Of a stretch of 64,000 nucleotides of DNA, positions 26,192 to 35,017 are shown piece by piece. A program made the position numbers and the translations under genes. The notes beneath the pieces are model-generated. The model did not search any database. It was not told the origin of the DNA and saw nothing but the letters and a program-made list of their open reading frames with translations. Every line of letters begins with the position of its first letter. Position 1 is the first letter of the stretch. Source of the DNA: Bacteroidaceae bacterium (GTDB lineage Bacteria; Bacteroidota; Bacteroidia; Bacteroidales; Bacteroidaceae); contig JAFNXL010000008.1 in assembly GCA_017379075.1 (NCBI GenBank), forward strand, positions 1-64,000. The letters run 5' to 3'.

Positions 26192-26279
26192 CCAGTTGGA
26201 GAAAATTTTTTTCCCAGTTAGAAACATATTTTTTTCCAACTGGGCGGTTTTTTCCGTCCAACTGGGCGTTTTTCGTTTA
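26192..26279. repeat. 22-base array D (CCAGTTGG/CCAACTGG)
   Basis: CCAGTTGG (26192), CCAGTTAG (26214), CCAACTGG (26236) and CCAACTGG (26258) start exactly 22 bases apart. The last two are the reverse complement of the first, so the word is flipped halfway. Spacers are A/T-runs. Between arrays C and D (26101-26191) there is only AT-rich sequence with CCCTAATACAGGG at 26176-26188. Confidence 0.88.
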
Positions 26280-26460
26280 TCTCGTTATCGTCTGCCGATT
26301 TATGCCTTGCGAATCTGTAAAGATTTTTTATCTTAAGTTCATTTGTCAAAAGCGGGTTACTTCATGAACAGAACAGATGCCGACGGCGAAGAACAGTGAG
26401 AACACTTTCCGAAGCAATGGGGTGTGTCTTATGCCATGTTTTTCTTTCCTCTCTATTCCA

Positions 26461-26476
26461 CGGGTTTGAAAACCCG
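26461..26476. repeat. 7-2-7 palindrome upstream of the glycoside hydrolase end
   Basis: CGGGTTTGAAAACCCG is a perfect 7-2-7 inverted repeat in the gene-free stretch 26280-26581. It could work as a weak terminator for the minus-strand glycoside hydrolase or be a dispersed repeat. Nothing else is evident in that stretch. Confidence 0.5.
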
Positions 26477-26581
26477 CGGCTATTTGCCTTCGGCAGCGCG
26501 TCTTTGTAGACACAAGTTTATGGTGTACACATCAATGCTACTATCTACTGACCGCTGATAGCTAAACTTGGCTATTGTCCG

Positions 26582-28471
26582 TCAGCTGTTTTCTTTGAGA
26601 CAATCGCAATCTCCTTCAATATAAAACACGCCTTCTTTTATGTCCAGCGTCTTGCCTTTCAGGCTCTGGCGGTTTCCCAAGTGGTCATAGACTTTGATGT
26701 AGCCGTGTTTCTTTATCCGCACCGTTTTGTTTCCGGTGGGCGCCCACAGGGCATGCATTTCTGTACCGTCGGGCTTGTGCCATTTGGCATGATACAAACC
26801 GTCTGTTACCGTCAGTGTGGGGCGTTCGCTGCCATTGGGGCACATTTCGGTGAGTGTGCGGTATGCCTGCATGGCGGGCTTTTCGCTAAGGTCGCGGTGC
26901 AGCAGTCCGAAGTTGTCTTCGCTGTAGGCCAGGTCCTTTTCACGACTGCGCAGATTGTACCAGAAAACCTTGTCCACTCCGTAAGAGAAGGCAATGAGAT
27001 AGAGCCGGGGTACGCGACGTGCCTGTTCGGCCTCCTTGTCGCTTGAGATTTTGGCGTACATTCGGGTCTGGAAGATGATGTTTCCCTTCAGGTCGCTGTT
27101 CAATTTGTATATGCCGGCAATGGGGTAGCGCAGATGGGCGGTTCCGGCTGAAATCAACGGGATGAGGCTGTCGCCAGGGTGTAGGTTGGCATCGGACATG
27201 TATCGGGCAGGCGATTCTGCAGTGGGTGTCCAGCCATAGGAGAAAGGAATGTCCTTGTTCCGCTCGCAACAGGGAGGTACTTCCGTAAGCGGCTTGTGGC
27301 TTACGGGGTCTTTCCATTGTGTGGCTGGGGCCATGTGTAATTGCTTGTAGAAACTTGTGCCCAGTTCCTTGCGGTTAAGGAAAATACCGTCTGGGGTATG
27401 AGCATCATAATAGAAGGGCATTCCTCCGGCCAGTACAATGGTGCCCCCTCTGCGCACATAGTCTGTCAAGGCAGGGAGGTGTGTGCCGGGAAAATATTCA
27501 TCGGCAGCGGCAATCAGAATGGGGGTCTCTTTGACAGAAAGGTTGTGGAGTTGTGCCAGGGTGGTGAAGACGACTTTCCGGCAATGGGGGCTGAGCAGTT
27601 CTTCCGCATCATTGGCCGAGAGCGCGTTATATCCGGTTCCCGGATTGCACAGCACACCTACTGCGGACTTTTTCGGGTTCAGACCGATGCGCCTCAGAGC
27701 GGCAGGCAGCAAGTCTGTGAGAAAGCCGGCTGAGTTCTGGCGGTCATTGGCGGTGTGCATGCCACATTCGGTCAGCCACACAGGGCGTTCCCATCCGTCC
27801 CGTACCATTGTCTCTTTCAGCTTGTCAAGCCAGGAGATGAGGCCTTCCGGTGTGAAATAGGTGTGGAAGTTGAAGATGTCGCAGTATTTCCAACCGCCCA
27901 GTCGGGAGAATTCGCTATGGAACGGCTCGTGCAGTTCGCCGAATCCGCTTGTCAGCACCACATTCCGTGGATTGACCTTTTTCAGGGTCTCGTATGTGGT
28001 CTTCAGCACGTCCACGTATTTCTGGCAAAGGCTGTCCACCCCTTTAATCAGGTTCACCTCGTTCTGCGCCTCCCAATGTGTGATGCGTCCGTTGTAGGTT
28101 TGCGCCAGTTGTTCCACCAGAAGGGCATATTGAGGATCGTCCCACGAATGCTTTTGCATGCGGGTGAGGATGCCCAACAAGTTTATGCCGTGCTGCTCTG
28201 TACTGTTCAGCACGTTGTTGAACAGGGCAGGATTGCTGGTGGTGTGCGAGGTGAAGAAGTTTCCACAGTCCAGGTCGGAACGTACCCAGCCGATATTGTT
28301 CTTCCGGGCAATCTCCAATTCGTTGTCGCGTATCTCATAGTCCCATCCTGGGCGGGTGATGTGGGAGCATACGCCATAGGGGTTGTCCAGTTTGGGTGAG
28401 CAGGGGAAATGGGGCTGCGCCATCATTTGCAATGTGCAGCAGAGCAGTGCGGAAAGTGTAAAGCGCCTCAT
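26582..28471 (-). CDS. Secreted TIM-barrel glycoside hydrolase (clan GH-A-like)
   Basis: A 629-residue exported protein: the start at 28471 gives the signal peptide MRRFTLSALLCCTLQMMAQ. The earlier in-frame ATG at 28570 is rejected because a promoter lies between the two. The barrel follows, with a likely acid/base Glu in HWEAQNEVN and nucleophile Glu in VWLTECGMHT, about 135 residues apart as in GH-A retaining enzymes. The C-terminal 250 residues contain a ThuA/glutamine-amidotransferase-like stretch (VRRGGTIVLAGGMPFYYD) and a beta-rich end. GH39- or GH5-like specificity is possible. It is likely periplasmic or surface-exposed, acting on host or dietary glycans. Confidence 0.75.
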   Translation of the reverse strand: MRRFTLSALLCCTLQMMAQPHFPCSPKLDNPYGVCSHITRPGWDYEIRDNELEIARKNNIGWVRSDLDCGNFFTSHTTSNPALFNNVLNSTEQHGINLLGILTRMQKHSWDDPQYALLVEQLAQTYNGRITHWEAQNEVNLIKGVDSLCQKYVDVLKTTYETLKKVNPRNVVLTSGFGELHEPFHSEFSRLGGWKYCDIFNFHTYFTPEGLISWLDKLKETMVRDGWERPVWLTECGMHTANDRQNSAGFLTDLLPAALRRIGLNPKKSAVGVLCNPGTGYNALSANDAEELLSPHCRKVVFTTLAQLHNLSVKETPILIAAADEYFPGTHLPALTDYVRRGGTIVLAGGMPFYYDAHTPDGIFLNRKELGTSFYKQLHMAPATQWKDPVSHKPLTEVPPCCERNKDIPFSYGWTPTAESPARYMSDANLHPGDSLIPLISAGTAHLRYPIAGIYKLNSDLKGNIIFQTRMYAKISSDKEAEQARRVPRLYLIAFSYGVDKVFWYNLRSREKDLAYSEDNFGLLHRDLSEKPAMQAYRTLTEMCPNGSERPTLTVTDGLYHAKWHKPDGTEMHALWAPTGNKTVRIKKHGYIKVYDHLGNRQSLKGKTLDIKEGVFYIEGDCDCLKENS

Positions 28472-28503
28472 GCTTTGTGGGAAATTTGGAATGAATAATG
28501 TCG

Positions 28504-28511
28504 CAAAGATA
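28504..28511 (-). promoter_or_regulatory. -7 promoter element of the glycoside hydrolase gene
   Basis: TATCTTTG on the minus strand is 33 bases upstream of the ATG at 28471 and supports that start. Confidence 0.7.
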
Positions 28512-28659
28512 GGCTTTTTTGTTGAAAAAGCCACCTCGGAACTCTCTGAAATGCGTTTCTGCTGGCTCATGTGGCGCTTTTATACCAGAATAATGTGTCC
28601 GAAACTTGTGTATTTGCAAGATAAGGGATATTTTTGCAAGGTTATCAAGCAAAAACACG

Positions 28660-29802
28660 ATGAAGAGCGAGGAAAAGTATGATTATCTGATTGTGGGTTC
28701 GGGGTTGATGGGTGCCACCTTTGCGCATCTGGCCACTCGGTCGGGCAAGCGCTGTCTGGTCATTGACAAGCGTCCCAATCTGGGAGGAAATCTTTACTGC
28801 GAGCAGGTGGAGGGAATCAACGTACACAAATACGGGGCACACATTTTCCATACCTCCAACAAGGAAGTGTGGGACTTTGTGAACTCCATTGTGGAATTCA
28901 ACCGTTACACCAATTCGCCCGTGGCGAACTACAAGGGAAAACTCTACAATCTGCCCTTCAACATGAATACCTTTAACCGTCTGTGGGGCGTAACCACTCC
29001 GGCAGAGGCAGAGGCCAAGATTGCGGAACAACGGGAAGAGGCTATTGAAGCCTTGGGTGGCCGTGAACCGCAGAACCTGGAGGAGCAGGCGCTCACGCTG
29101 GTGGGAAAGGATATTTTCAATATTCTGATAAAGGAATATACCGAAAAGCAATGGGGACGCAAGTGCAGCGAACTGCCGGCCTTCATCATCAAGCGGCTGC
29201 CCGTGCGCATGGTCTTTGACAACAACTATTTCAACGATCGTTATCAGGGAATACCCATCGGCGGATACAACAGGCTGATAGACGGTCTGCTTCAAGGAAC
29301 AGAATGCCGTACGGGTACTGACTTCTTCCAGCCGCAGTACCGCGAATGGAGAAAATATGCCAGAAAACTGGTCTATACCGGCGCTATTGACGAGTATTTC
29401 GATTATTCACTTGGACAGCTCGACTGGCGCACTGTCATGTTCAAGACCCGAGTGGAGAACATCCCTAATTATCAGGGCAACGCGGTGGTGAACTACACTT
29501 CGCATCAGGAGCCTTATACACGCGTCATCGAACACAAGCATTTTGAGACATTCGGCGCGGATGTCTATGTCAACCCGAAAACGGTGGTGAGCGAGGAGTA
29601 TTCTACGGAGTACAAGCCTGGCATGGAGCCTTATTATCCGGTGAACGACCCGCGCAACAGCGGCCTGCTGCAGAAATACATGGATTTGGCAGCCCAGGAA
29701 GAGAATGTGGTTTTTGCCGGCCGACTGGCCGAGTACAAATACTACGATATGGCTCCAACCATTGAACGGGCCATGCAGTTGTTCGGGATGGAGAAGGAAT
29801 GA
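28660..29802 (+). CDS. glf: UDP-galactopyranose mutase
   Basis: A 380-residue FAD enzyme that converts UDP-galactopyranose to UDP-galactofuranose in the cytoplasm. The N-terminal dinucleotide motif is YLIVGSGLMGATFAH, followed by LVIDKRPNLGGN. Family blocks HKYGAHIFHTSNKEVW, YTEKQWG, LDWRTVMFKT and the C-terminal FAGRLAEYKYYDM are all visible. The start at 28660 gives the usual N-terminus; an upstream in-frame ATG at 28606 would add 18 unlikely residues and precedes the TATTTTTG promoter-like site at 28629. A galactofuranosyltransferase-like gene converges on it. Confidence 0.95.
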   Translation: MKSEEKYDYLIVGSGLMGATFAHLATRSGKRCLVIDKRPNLGGNLYCEQVEGINVHKYGAHIFHTSNKEVWDFVNSIVEFNRYTNSPVANYKGKLYNLPFNMNTFNRLWGVTTPAEAEAKIAEQREEAIEALGGREPQNLEEQALTLVGKDIFNILIKEYTEKQWGRKCSELPAFIIKRLPVRMVFDNNYFNDRYQGIPIGGYNRLIDGLLQGTECRTGTDFFQPQYREWRKYARKLVYTGAIDEYFDYSLGQLDWRTVMFKTRVENIPNYQGNAVVNYTSHQEPYTRVIEHKHFETFGADVYVNPKTVVSEEYSTEYKPGMEPYYPVNDPRNSGLLQKYMDLAAQEENVVFAGRLAEYKYYDMAPTIERAMQLFGMEKE

Positions 29803-29821
29803 CGTTTCCCTTATCTAATAT

Positions 29822-30715
29822 CTAAATAATACCTAATTTTTCTTTTGTCCCATCCAGATAAGCATTCCATAATTTGGGGATGTCAGACCAGGACCATGCT
29901 TTTGAAAAAGGAGCGGTAAAGAATGCCGTTACGATGTAGCCGAGGACGTTAATGAAACTTCTCAGGTATCTGACACCCCATGTCTGGCCGTAATGATGGT
30001 TTAGATAAGCGGAATTCCGTACTTGATAGAACCTTTTCCATTTTTTCTTTTGTGACCTAACAGTCCAGGAGTCTTGACTGAAAAATTTATGTTTGTCCAT
30101 AAGCGCCTGTGGCACATATAGTATTTTAAAACCGGCCTGGATGGTGCGGATGCAATAATCTGTGTCATCGCAGAAGATGAACAGGTCTTTATTTGGAAGC
30201 CCTATTTTTTCCACGACCTCACGTCTGATAAAGGGACCTTCAAAAGCCGTTCCGGCAATAAAGGTTGGCGATGTGACTTGTTCGTTGACAAGCCGTTGGC
30301 GGTACATGGATTTAAACGGACGGGTCAAATTGTATCCTTGGAAGTCATGACAGAATATTTTGCCGTCCATTATTCTTCTTGGCGCTAAAATTCCAATGTT
30401 TTTGTCTGTGGCGTTGTCCAACAGGTTCTTCAAACAATCGGTCCTGGGGAAAACATCGTCGTCCATGCACCAAATCCAGTCTGCACCCATGTTATACGCA
30501 TGTTTTATGCCGGTGTAGAAACCACCGGAACCGCCTACGTTCTTCTGATGAATGACAATAAGGTCTGGTTGTGAGTCCAACCATTCTTTTGTGCCGTCTG
30601 TTGAACCGTTGTTGATGACAATAATGCCAAATGGCTGATTGGCGCGTACGGATTCAATGCTACGCTTGAGCAACTCTATTCGGTTGAATGTGACGATGAC
30701 AACAAAAACCTTCAT
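29822..30715 (-). CDS. Family 2 glycosyltransferase, galactofuranosyltransferase-like
   Basis: A 297-residue GT-A enzyme. VVIVTFNRIELLKRSI opens the fold, IVINNGSTDGTKEWL binds the nucleotide, NVGGSGGFYTGI matches the NxGGxGGF block typical of Galf and rhamnosyl transferases, and WCMDDDVFP carries the metal-binding acidic cluster. A C-terminal WSDIPKLWNAYLDG segment is also common in this subgroup. It converges on glf, which would make its UDP-Galf donor. It is the last gene of a minus-strand run with a WaaP-like kinase and another transferase. Galf specificity is inference. Confidence 0.85.
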   Translation of the reverse strand: MKVFVVIVTFNRIELLKRSIESVRANQPFGIIVINNGSTDGTKEWLDSQPDLIVIHQKNVGGSGGFYTGIKHAYNMGADWIWCMDDDVFPRTDCLKNLLDNATDKNIGILAPRRIMDGKIFCHDFQGYNLTRPFKSMYRQRLVNEQVTSPTFIAGTAFEGPFIRREVVEKIGLPNKDLFIFCDDTDYCIRTIQAGFKILYVPQALMDKHKFFSQDSWTVRSQKKKWKRFYQVRNSAYLNHHYGQTWGVRYLRSFINVLGYIVTAFFTAPFSKAWSWSDIPKLWNAYLDGTKEKLGII

Positions 30716-30728
30716 TGTGGAGTGTGTT

Positions 30729-31505
30729 TTATTCGGGACTGTTTGTGAATTCGTTCTTTTCCTGATAGGGCTGCAGGCTTCTGAAATGCCTCATCAGTTG
30801 ATAGCATTTTTCTGTGTCGAAGCCACGCTCCTTAGCGTATTCTTCTGCAATCCAGCCGTGCATTTGCGCCGTGGCGGGGAGCCGTTCAAGATTTTTGCAG
30901 CCAGCCTTCATGTCGAGCGATCCGAATCTCATACGGTTAAGGTCGACCAATTCTATGCGGATTTTTCCATTCTCGTCCCAGTCAAAAAGAATATTTCCTC
31001 TGCCATAATCCAGATGTGCTACGCCATTATTGTGAAGAACGGCTGATACATGTCCTATTTCACGCAGAATCATTTCCTCATTTTCAAAAGGTTGTGTGAA
31101 AAGCTGGTCGTAGCGGAACCTGCATTTGGATTTTATTGTGACAAGAAAACTTTTTGAGAAAAGCAAGCCTTGGCGGATGTTAATGTAGCCGACTGGTTGT
31201 GGAGTGCCAACGCCTATGTTTATCAATGTCAGTGCGTTTCTGAATGCCCTCATCGCTTTAGACGGCCTCAGAAAACCATATATACATTGGTTTATGATGT
31301 TTGGCTTTTTGTATGCTTTTACGATAAAAGTGTCCTCTCCATAAGTGATTTCCCGAAGCTTGTTTCTACCGTCATGTATAAGGGTGCCTTCGCCTGTAGC
31401 AAATCTTTCAGGCAGGGAATACATGAAATCTTTGAGGTGTTCGTATTGAGGATGAAGATAGAGAGTGGTTGGGTGCAGAGAACAAATTTGTTTTTCTGTA
31501 ATCAT
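30729..31505 (-). CDS. LPS core kinase of the WaaP/InaA type
   Basis: A 258-residue protein-kinase-fold enzyme that would phosphorylate a sugar of the lipopolysaccharide core. The ATP-site Lys is in EDTFIVKAYKKPN, the catalytic loop in GVAHLDYGRGNILFD, and the metal-binding Asp in IELVDLNRMRFG. The start at 31505 is chosen because it overlaps the upstream transferase stop by ATGA; the much longer open frame upstream is only antisense or shadow coding across that gene. A possible co-transcript: glycosyltransferase, kinase, Galf-type transferase. Confidence 0.85.
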   Translation of the reverse strand: MITEKQICSLHPTTLYLHPQYEHLKDFMYSLPERFATGEGTLIHDGRNKLREITYGEDTFIVKAYKKPNIINQCIYGFLRPSKAMRAFRNALTLINIGVGTPQPVGYINIRQGLLFSKSFLVTIKSKCRFRYDQLFTQPFENEEMILREIGHVSAVLHNNGVAHLDYGRGNILFDWDENGKIRIELVDLNRMRFGSLDMKAGCKNLERLPATAQMHGWIAEEYAKERGFDTEKCYQLMRHFRSLQPYQEKNEFTNSPE

Positions 31506-32218
31506 ATCTTGTCCAGTCCTTTTGTGAATTTTAGCCAATAATATTTCAGCGGATTCTTGTACTTCAACTGTTTCCAAGGGCGACTCTGGTGCGGACGGTG
31601 CAGTACGGGAAGGGTGGTGAAGAGGTAGTTGCGCAATCCCAATGCCTGTGATTGGTGCGAGATGGTTACATCGTACCAGTTCTTTTCGGGATTCAGTTCG
31701 TGGAAGTCGAACTGGCTCAGCAAGGCTGGCGTGAGCAGTGAGCAGCAGAAGCTGCAATGCTTTCTGGTCTCATACTCCTGGTTCTCATGTCCCTTGGCAT
31801 AGAGATACGGATAGTTGATGGCTCCGCTCTCGTCCACGGTAACGGCTGCTGCTATGCCACAATCCTTTCGTGCTTTGGCTCCATCGAAAAGGCGTTGCAG
31901 GGTGTCGGGCTTCACGGTTACATCGCTTTCCACAATGCACAGGCCGGCATTTTGCGCCAGTGCCTCTTCCTGTGCCATTTGCAGCACCAGCAGGTAGTTG
32001 GGCGAGGGATGGTCGGTCAGGTCACTGATGTTCACCAGTCTGAAACCGTATTTTTCCGCCTCCTTTTCAAGGATGGCTGTGTTCTCCGGTGTGGAGTTGT
32101 CATTGTAGATGGTATATGTGTATGGCACACTGATACCACTCTCCATAATGGCATGGATGGTGTCCAATGTGGTTTGGATGGAATCCTTTACCGGTGTGAT
32201 GATGAGGAACTTTTCCAT
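31502..32218 (-). CDS. Glycosyltransferase, GT2-like
   Basis: A 238-residue transferase with the GT-A opening FLIITPVKDSIQTTL, nucleotide-binding IYNDNSTPENTA and CIVESDVTVKP as the probable metal site. It is shorter than usual and lacks membrane segments, so it is probably a soluble cytoplasmic enzyme of LPS or capsule assembly. The start at 32218 is preferred over 32263 because a TACTTTTG promoter lies at 32241-32248. It overlaps the kinase start by ATGA. Confidence 0.78.
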   Translation of the reverse strand: MEKFLIITPVKDSIQTTLDTIHAIMESGISVPYTYTIYNDNSTPENTAILEKEAEKYGFRLVNISDLTDHPSPNYLLVLQMAQEEALAQNAGLCIVESDVTVKPDTLQRLFDGAKARKDCGIAAAVTVDESGAINYPYLYAKGHENQEYETRKHCSFCCSLLTPALLSQFDFHELNPEKNWYDVTISHQSQALGLRNYLFTTLPVLHRPHQSRPWKQLKYKNPLKYYWLKFTKGLDKI

Positions 32219-32240
32219 TCTGAAATAGTATTTTGACGTG

Positions 32241-32248
32241 CAAAAGTA
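32241..32248 (-). promoter_or_regulatory. -7 promoter element of the glycosyltransferase-kinase operon
   Basis: TACTTTTG on the minus strand is 23 bases upstream of the ATG at 32218. Confidence 0.6.
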
Positions 32249-32345
32249 GCCTTTTCTTTCCATTTCAGCCCTTCTTTTCAGTGAAAAATGACAGATATAT
32301 GGTTAAAATCTTCAAGGATTCGATAAAATTGTGTTTCTTTGCAGT

Positions 32346-33083
32346 ATGAAAAAGCTTCGTTTTTTATTTGTCATTGTATTGTTTCTGTTGGTAATCTATT
32401 CTTTGTGGGCATGGTTCCAAGTGGGCAGCCGGCCGGACAAGATTGGATTGCACCGGTGCAATTCTTTGGAAAAACTGGAAGAGAAGGGTGGGGGATATGA
32501 CCTGATTGAGGTGGATGTCTGCATCCGCGAGAACGGACAAATGGACGTCACACACGATGAGGACACTACGTTCGGACTGGATATCGTTCCGTATTTCGCA
32601 TACCTCCATCAGCATCCGGAAAAAAGGATGTGGATGGACATCAAGAATCTGGACGAGGAGAACAAGGAACCGTTCATTGTCTGCCTTGACAGCCTTTGCC
32701 GCACCTACGAGATAGCGCATGAACGTCTGATTGTTGAAACTCCCAGATGGGATTTGATGCGCTTATTGACCATCCACGATTTCTGCACCTCCTATTATGT
32801 GGACGCACCTAAACCGTCGGAGCTGACGCGCCGTCAGATGGACAGCGTGATTACCCGTCTGGACCGTGTGGCCTCCAGTGGATGCGTCAGGGCTTTGTCT
32901 TTTCCCGGCTGGTGGTACATGGCATTGCGCGGGCAGTACAAGGAACGGGACATCTCGTTTCTGGTATGGAAACACCGCTCCATCCAGTGGGAAGTTTTTC
33001 TCTGTCCCGAGGGAAAAATGATGCTGGCGGATGACAGGGTCAAGGCGATTCTGGTTAAGGACAAGGGACGTTATCACCGTTGA
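32346..33083 (+). CDS. Membrane-anchored glycerophosphodiesterase-like protein
   Basis: A 245-residue protein with a single N-terminal membrane segment (about residues 5-27). The periplasmic domain is GDPD-like: GLHRCNSLEKLEE carries the first His, LIEVDVCIRENGQMDVTHDED the Glu-Asp-His pattern, and MWMDIKNLDE a further acidic strand. The GDPD Glu-X-Asp and second His are present, but the domain is short and the C-terminal half diverges. GDPDs split glycerophosphodiesters. The third LtaS-like gene begins 6 bases after its stop, suggesting make-and-trim roles in glycerophosphate decoration (inference). The start at 32346 is preferred over an ATG 15 bases earlier. Confidence 0.65.
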   Translation: MKKLRFLFVIVLFLLVIYSLWAWFQVGSRPDKIGLHRCNSLEKLEEKGGGYDLIEVDVCIRENGQMDVTHDEDTTFGLDIVPYFAYLHQHPEKRMWMDIKNLDEENKEPFIVCLDSLCRTYEIAHERLIVETPRWDLMRLLTIHDFCTSYYVDAPKPSELTRRQMDSVITRLDRVASSGCVRALSFPGWWYMALRGQYKERDISFLVWKHRSIQWEVFLCPEGKMMLADDRVKAILVKDKGRYHR

Positions 33084-33088
33084 GGGCT

Positions 33089-35017
33089 ATGAAAAGGTTT
33101 TTATCGCAGTTGGCAGCCCTGGTGGGCATTCATGTGCTGGGGCTTTTTGTGCTGGCCTTGTTGCGCCTTATCCTTTTCATTGCTGGCCACCACATGTTGG
33201 GCGAAGACGCTGAGGGAGACATCGGGCTGCAGAGCCTGGCATTCCTGCACGGCCTTTGGTTTGACAATGTGATTGCCTGCTACATCCTGATTGTACCGCT
33301 GGCGGTGATTCTTCTCACTTCATTGGCCGGTGTGCGCAGCCGTCTGCCACTGATGCTTTCGGTGCGTTGGATGCAAGTGTTCTGGGGTGTGGCGTTTGCC
33401 GTTTCGGCAGCAAACATTCCCTATTTCCTCTATTTTTTCAAGAATATCAACAGCAGTATCTGGAACTGGGCCGAATATGGCCTCACCACGCTGGGCATGC
33501 TCTTTGGCGAGCCTTCATATTATCCGCCCATGCTTGCATTTGTGGTACTTCTGGCTGCCTTTGTCTGGCTTGGCAACAAATGGGTTAGCAGATTTGTCCT
33601 GCCCGAACCTGCCAAGTCCTGGATGGGCAGAATCCCGGTTCTGCTTCTGGGCGCTTGCTGCGTAGGGCTGTGTCTTTTCGGTATCAGAGGGCGCAGGGGC
33701 TACAATCCCATCAAGGTGAGCGCGGCCTACTATTGCCAGGACGCATTCCTGAACCAACTGGGGGTAAATCCGGCATTCAACTTGCTGACCAGTACGCTTG
33801 ACGACTTCCGCCCGGAGAATGTGCGCCTTGGTCTGATGGATGAGGCGGAGGCCCTGAAGAACGTGCAAGAAATGCTGCAACGCCAGGGAGCGGAGGAAGC
33901 TCCCCTGCAATATGAACTTCTGCCTGCAGATTCTGCCTTGGGCAAACGCAACGTGGTGCTGATCTTTATGGAATCCATGAGCGCGGATTTAATGCAGACC
34001 TTTGGCCAGGAAAAGCCGCTCACGCCTTTCCTTGACAGTCTGTTCCGCCAAAGCACTGGCTATACGCGTTGCTATTCTGCTGGTATTCATACCAATCACG
34101 GACTTTATGCCACGCTCTATTCCTACCCAGCGCTGATGTATCGTAACCTGATGAAGGGAAGTCACATTCCCACTTATTCCGGACTGCCCACGGCATTGCG
34201 CGAGGCCGGATACCGCAACCTCTTCTTCATGACGCATGAAAGCCAGTATGACAACATGAACGCATTCCTGCGCACCAACGGTTACGATGAAATCTATTCG
34301 CAGGAGAATTATCCGAAGGAGAAGGTGGTGAACAGCTTCGGTGTGCAGGACGACTACCTGTATCGGTATGCCTTGGATGTCCTTGACCGTTTTGATGGAA
34401 CGGACACACCCTTCTTCGCCACCCTGTTGAGCATAAGCAACCATCCGCCTTACGTCATTCCGGAAAATTTCCAGACACGAACCAGTGGAGACGAAACCCG
34501 CATTGTGGAATATGCAGATTGGGCCTTGCGTATGTTTTTTGATGAGGCCCGCAAGAAACCCTGGTATGACAACACGGTGTTTGTGCTCCTTGGCGACCAT
34601 GGCAAACTGGTGGGCGAGGCGGAGAGCGTCAATCCGGAAAGCTACAACCATGTGCCGCTGATGTTCTTTGTACCTGGTGCTGAACCGAAGGTCTGTGACG
34701 ATTGGGCCTTGCAGATGGATATCCAACCCACGCTTTTGAGTATGCTTGGCATCCGTGCTTCACAGCACAACTTCGGAGTGAACCTTCAGTCGGTTCATCG
34801 TCCGTTTGCCTTCTATACGGCAGACAATGTGATTTGTGTGCGGGATGAAAGACGGTTCTATGTGTACGAGCCTTCCACCGGACAGGAACATATCTATCTG
34901 GACGGAAAACCAGCCGATAGTACCCAAGTTAACGTGTCTGACATGCGCGCTTATCTCTTCAGTATGATACAATGTGCGGAGTCGTTGTTGTACCAAGGAA
35001 AAACCACAGTGAAATGA
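33089..35017 (+). CDS. LtaS-like membrane sulfatase/phosphotransferase, paralogue C
   Basis: A 642-residue third member of the LtaS/OpgB-type family in this window. Five hydrophobic segments lie in the first about 200 residues, followed by the periplasmic domain with VVLIFMESMSADL, GIHTNHGLYATLYSYP and VLLGDHGKLVGE. The Thr of HTNHG aligns with the RTDRG Thr of paralogues A and B. It is clearly more distant from them than they are from each other. The ATG at 33089 is used; an upstream TTG would overlap the previous stop. It overlaps gtrA by ATGA. Likely a phosphoglycerol or phosphoethanolamine transferase of the envelope. Confidence 0.85.
   Translation: MKRFLSQLAALVGIHVLGLFVLALLRLILFIAGHHMLGEDAEGDIGLQSLAFLHGLWFDNVIACYILIVPLAVILLTSLAGVRSRLPLMLSVRWMQVFWGVAFAVSAANIPYFLYFFKNINSSIWNWAEYGLTTLGMLFGEPSYYPPMLAFVVLLAAFVWLGNKWVSRFVLPEPAKSWMGRIPVLLLGACCVGLCLFGIRGRRGYNPIKVSAAYYCQDAFLNQLGVNPAFNLLTSTLDDFRPENVRLGLMDEAEALKNVQEMLQRQGAEEAPLQYELLPADSALGKRNVVLIFMESMSADLMQTFGQEKPLTPFLDSLFRQSTGYTRCYSAGIHTNHGLYATLYSYPALMYRNLMKGSHIPTYSGLPTALREAGYRNLFFMTHESQYDNMNAFLRTNGYDEIYSQENYPKEKVVNSFGVQDDYLYRYALDVLDRFDGTDTPFFATLLSISNHPPYVIPENFQTRTSGDETRIVEYADWALRMFFDEARKKPWYDNTVFVLLGDHGKLVGEAESVNPESYNHVPLMFFVPGAEPKVCDDWALQMDIQPTLLSMLGIRASQHNFGVNLQSVHRPFAFYTADNVICVRDERRFYVYEPSTGQEHIYLDGKPADSTQVNVSDMRAYLFSMIQCAESLLYQGKTTVK

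Noticed and set aside
25655..26279. CRISPR array
   Set aside because: The units are palindromes with 8-base spacers, words change between arrays, and there are no unique spacers or cas genes.
25950..26336. Open frame of 128 codons across arrays B-D
   Set aside because: It only spans the palindrome arrays; its composition follows the repeats and it has no promoter or recognisable domain.
31506..31757. Long N-terminal extension of the WaaP-like kinase
   Set aside because: It overlaps the upstream transferase in another frame; the ATGA overlap at 31505 gives a natural start.
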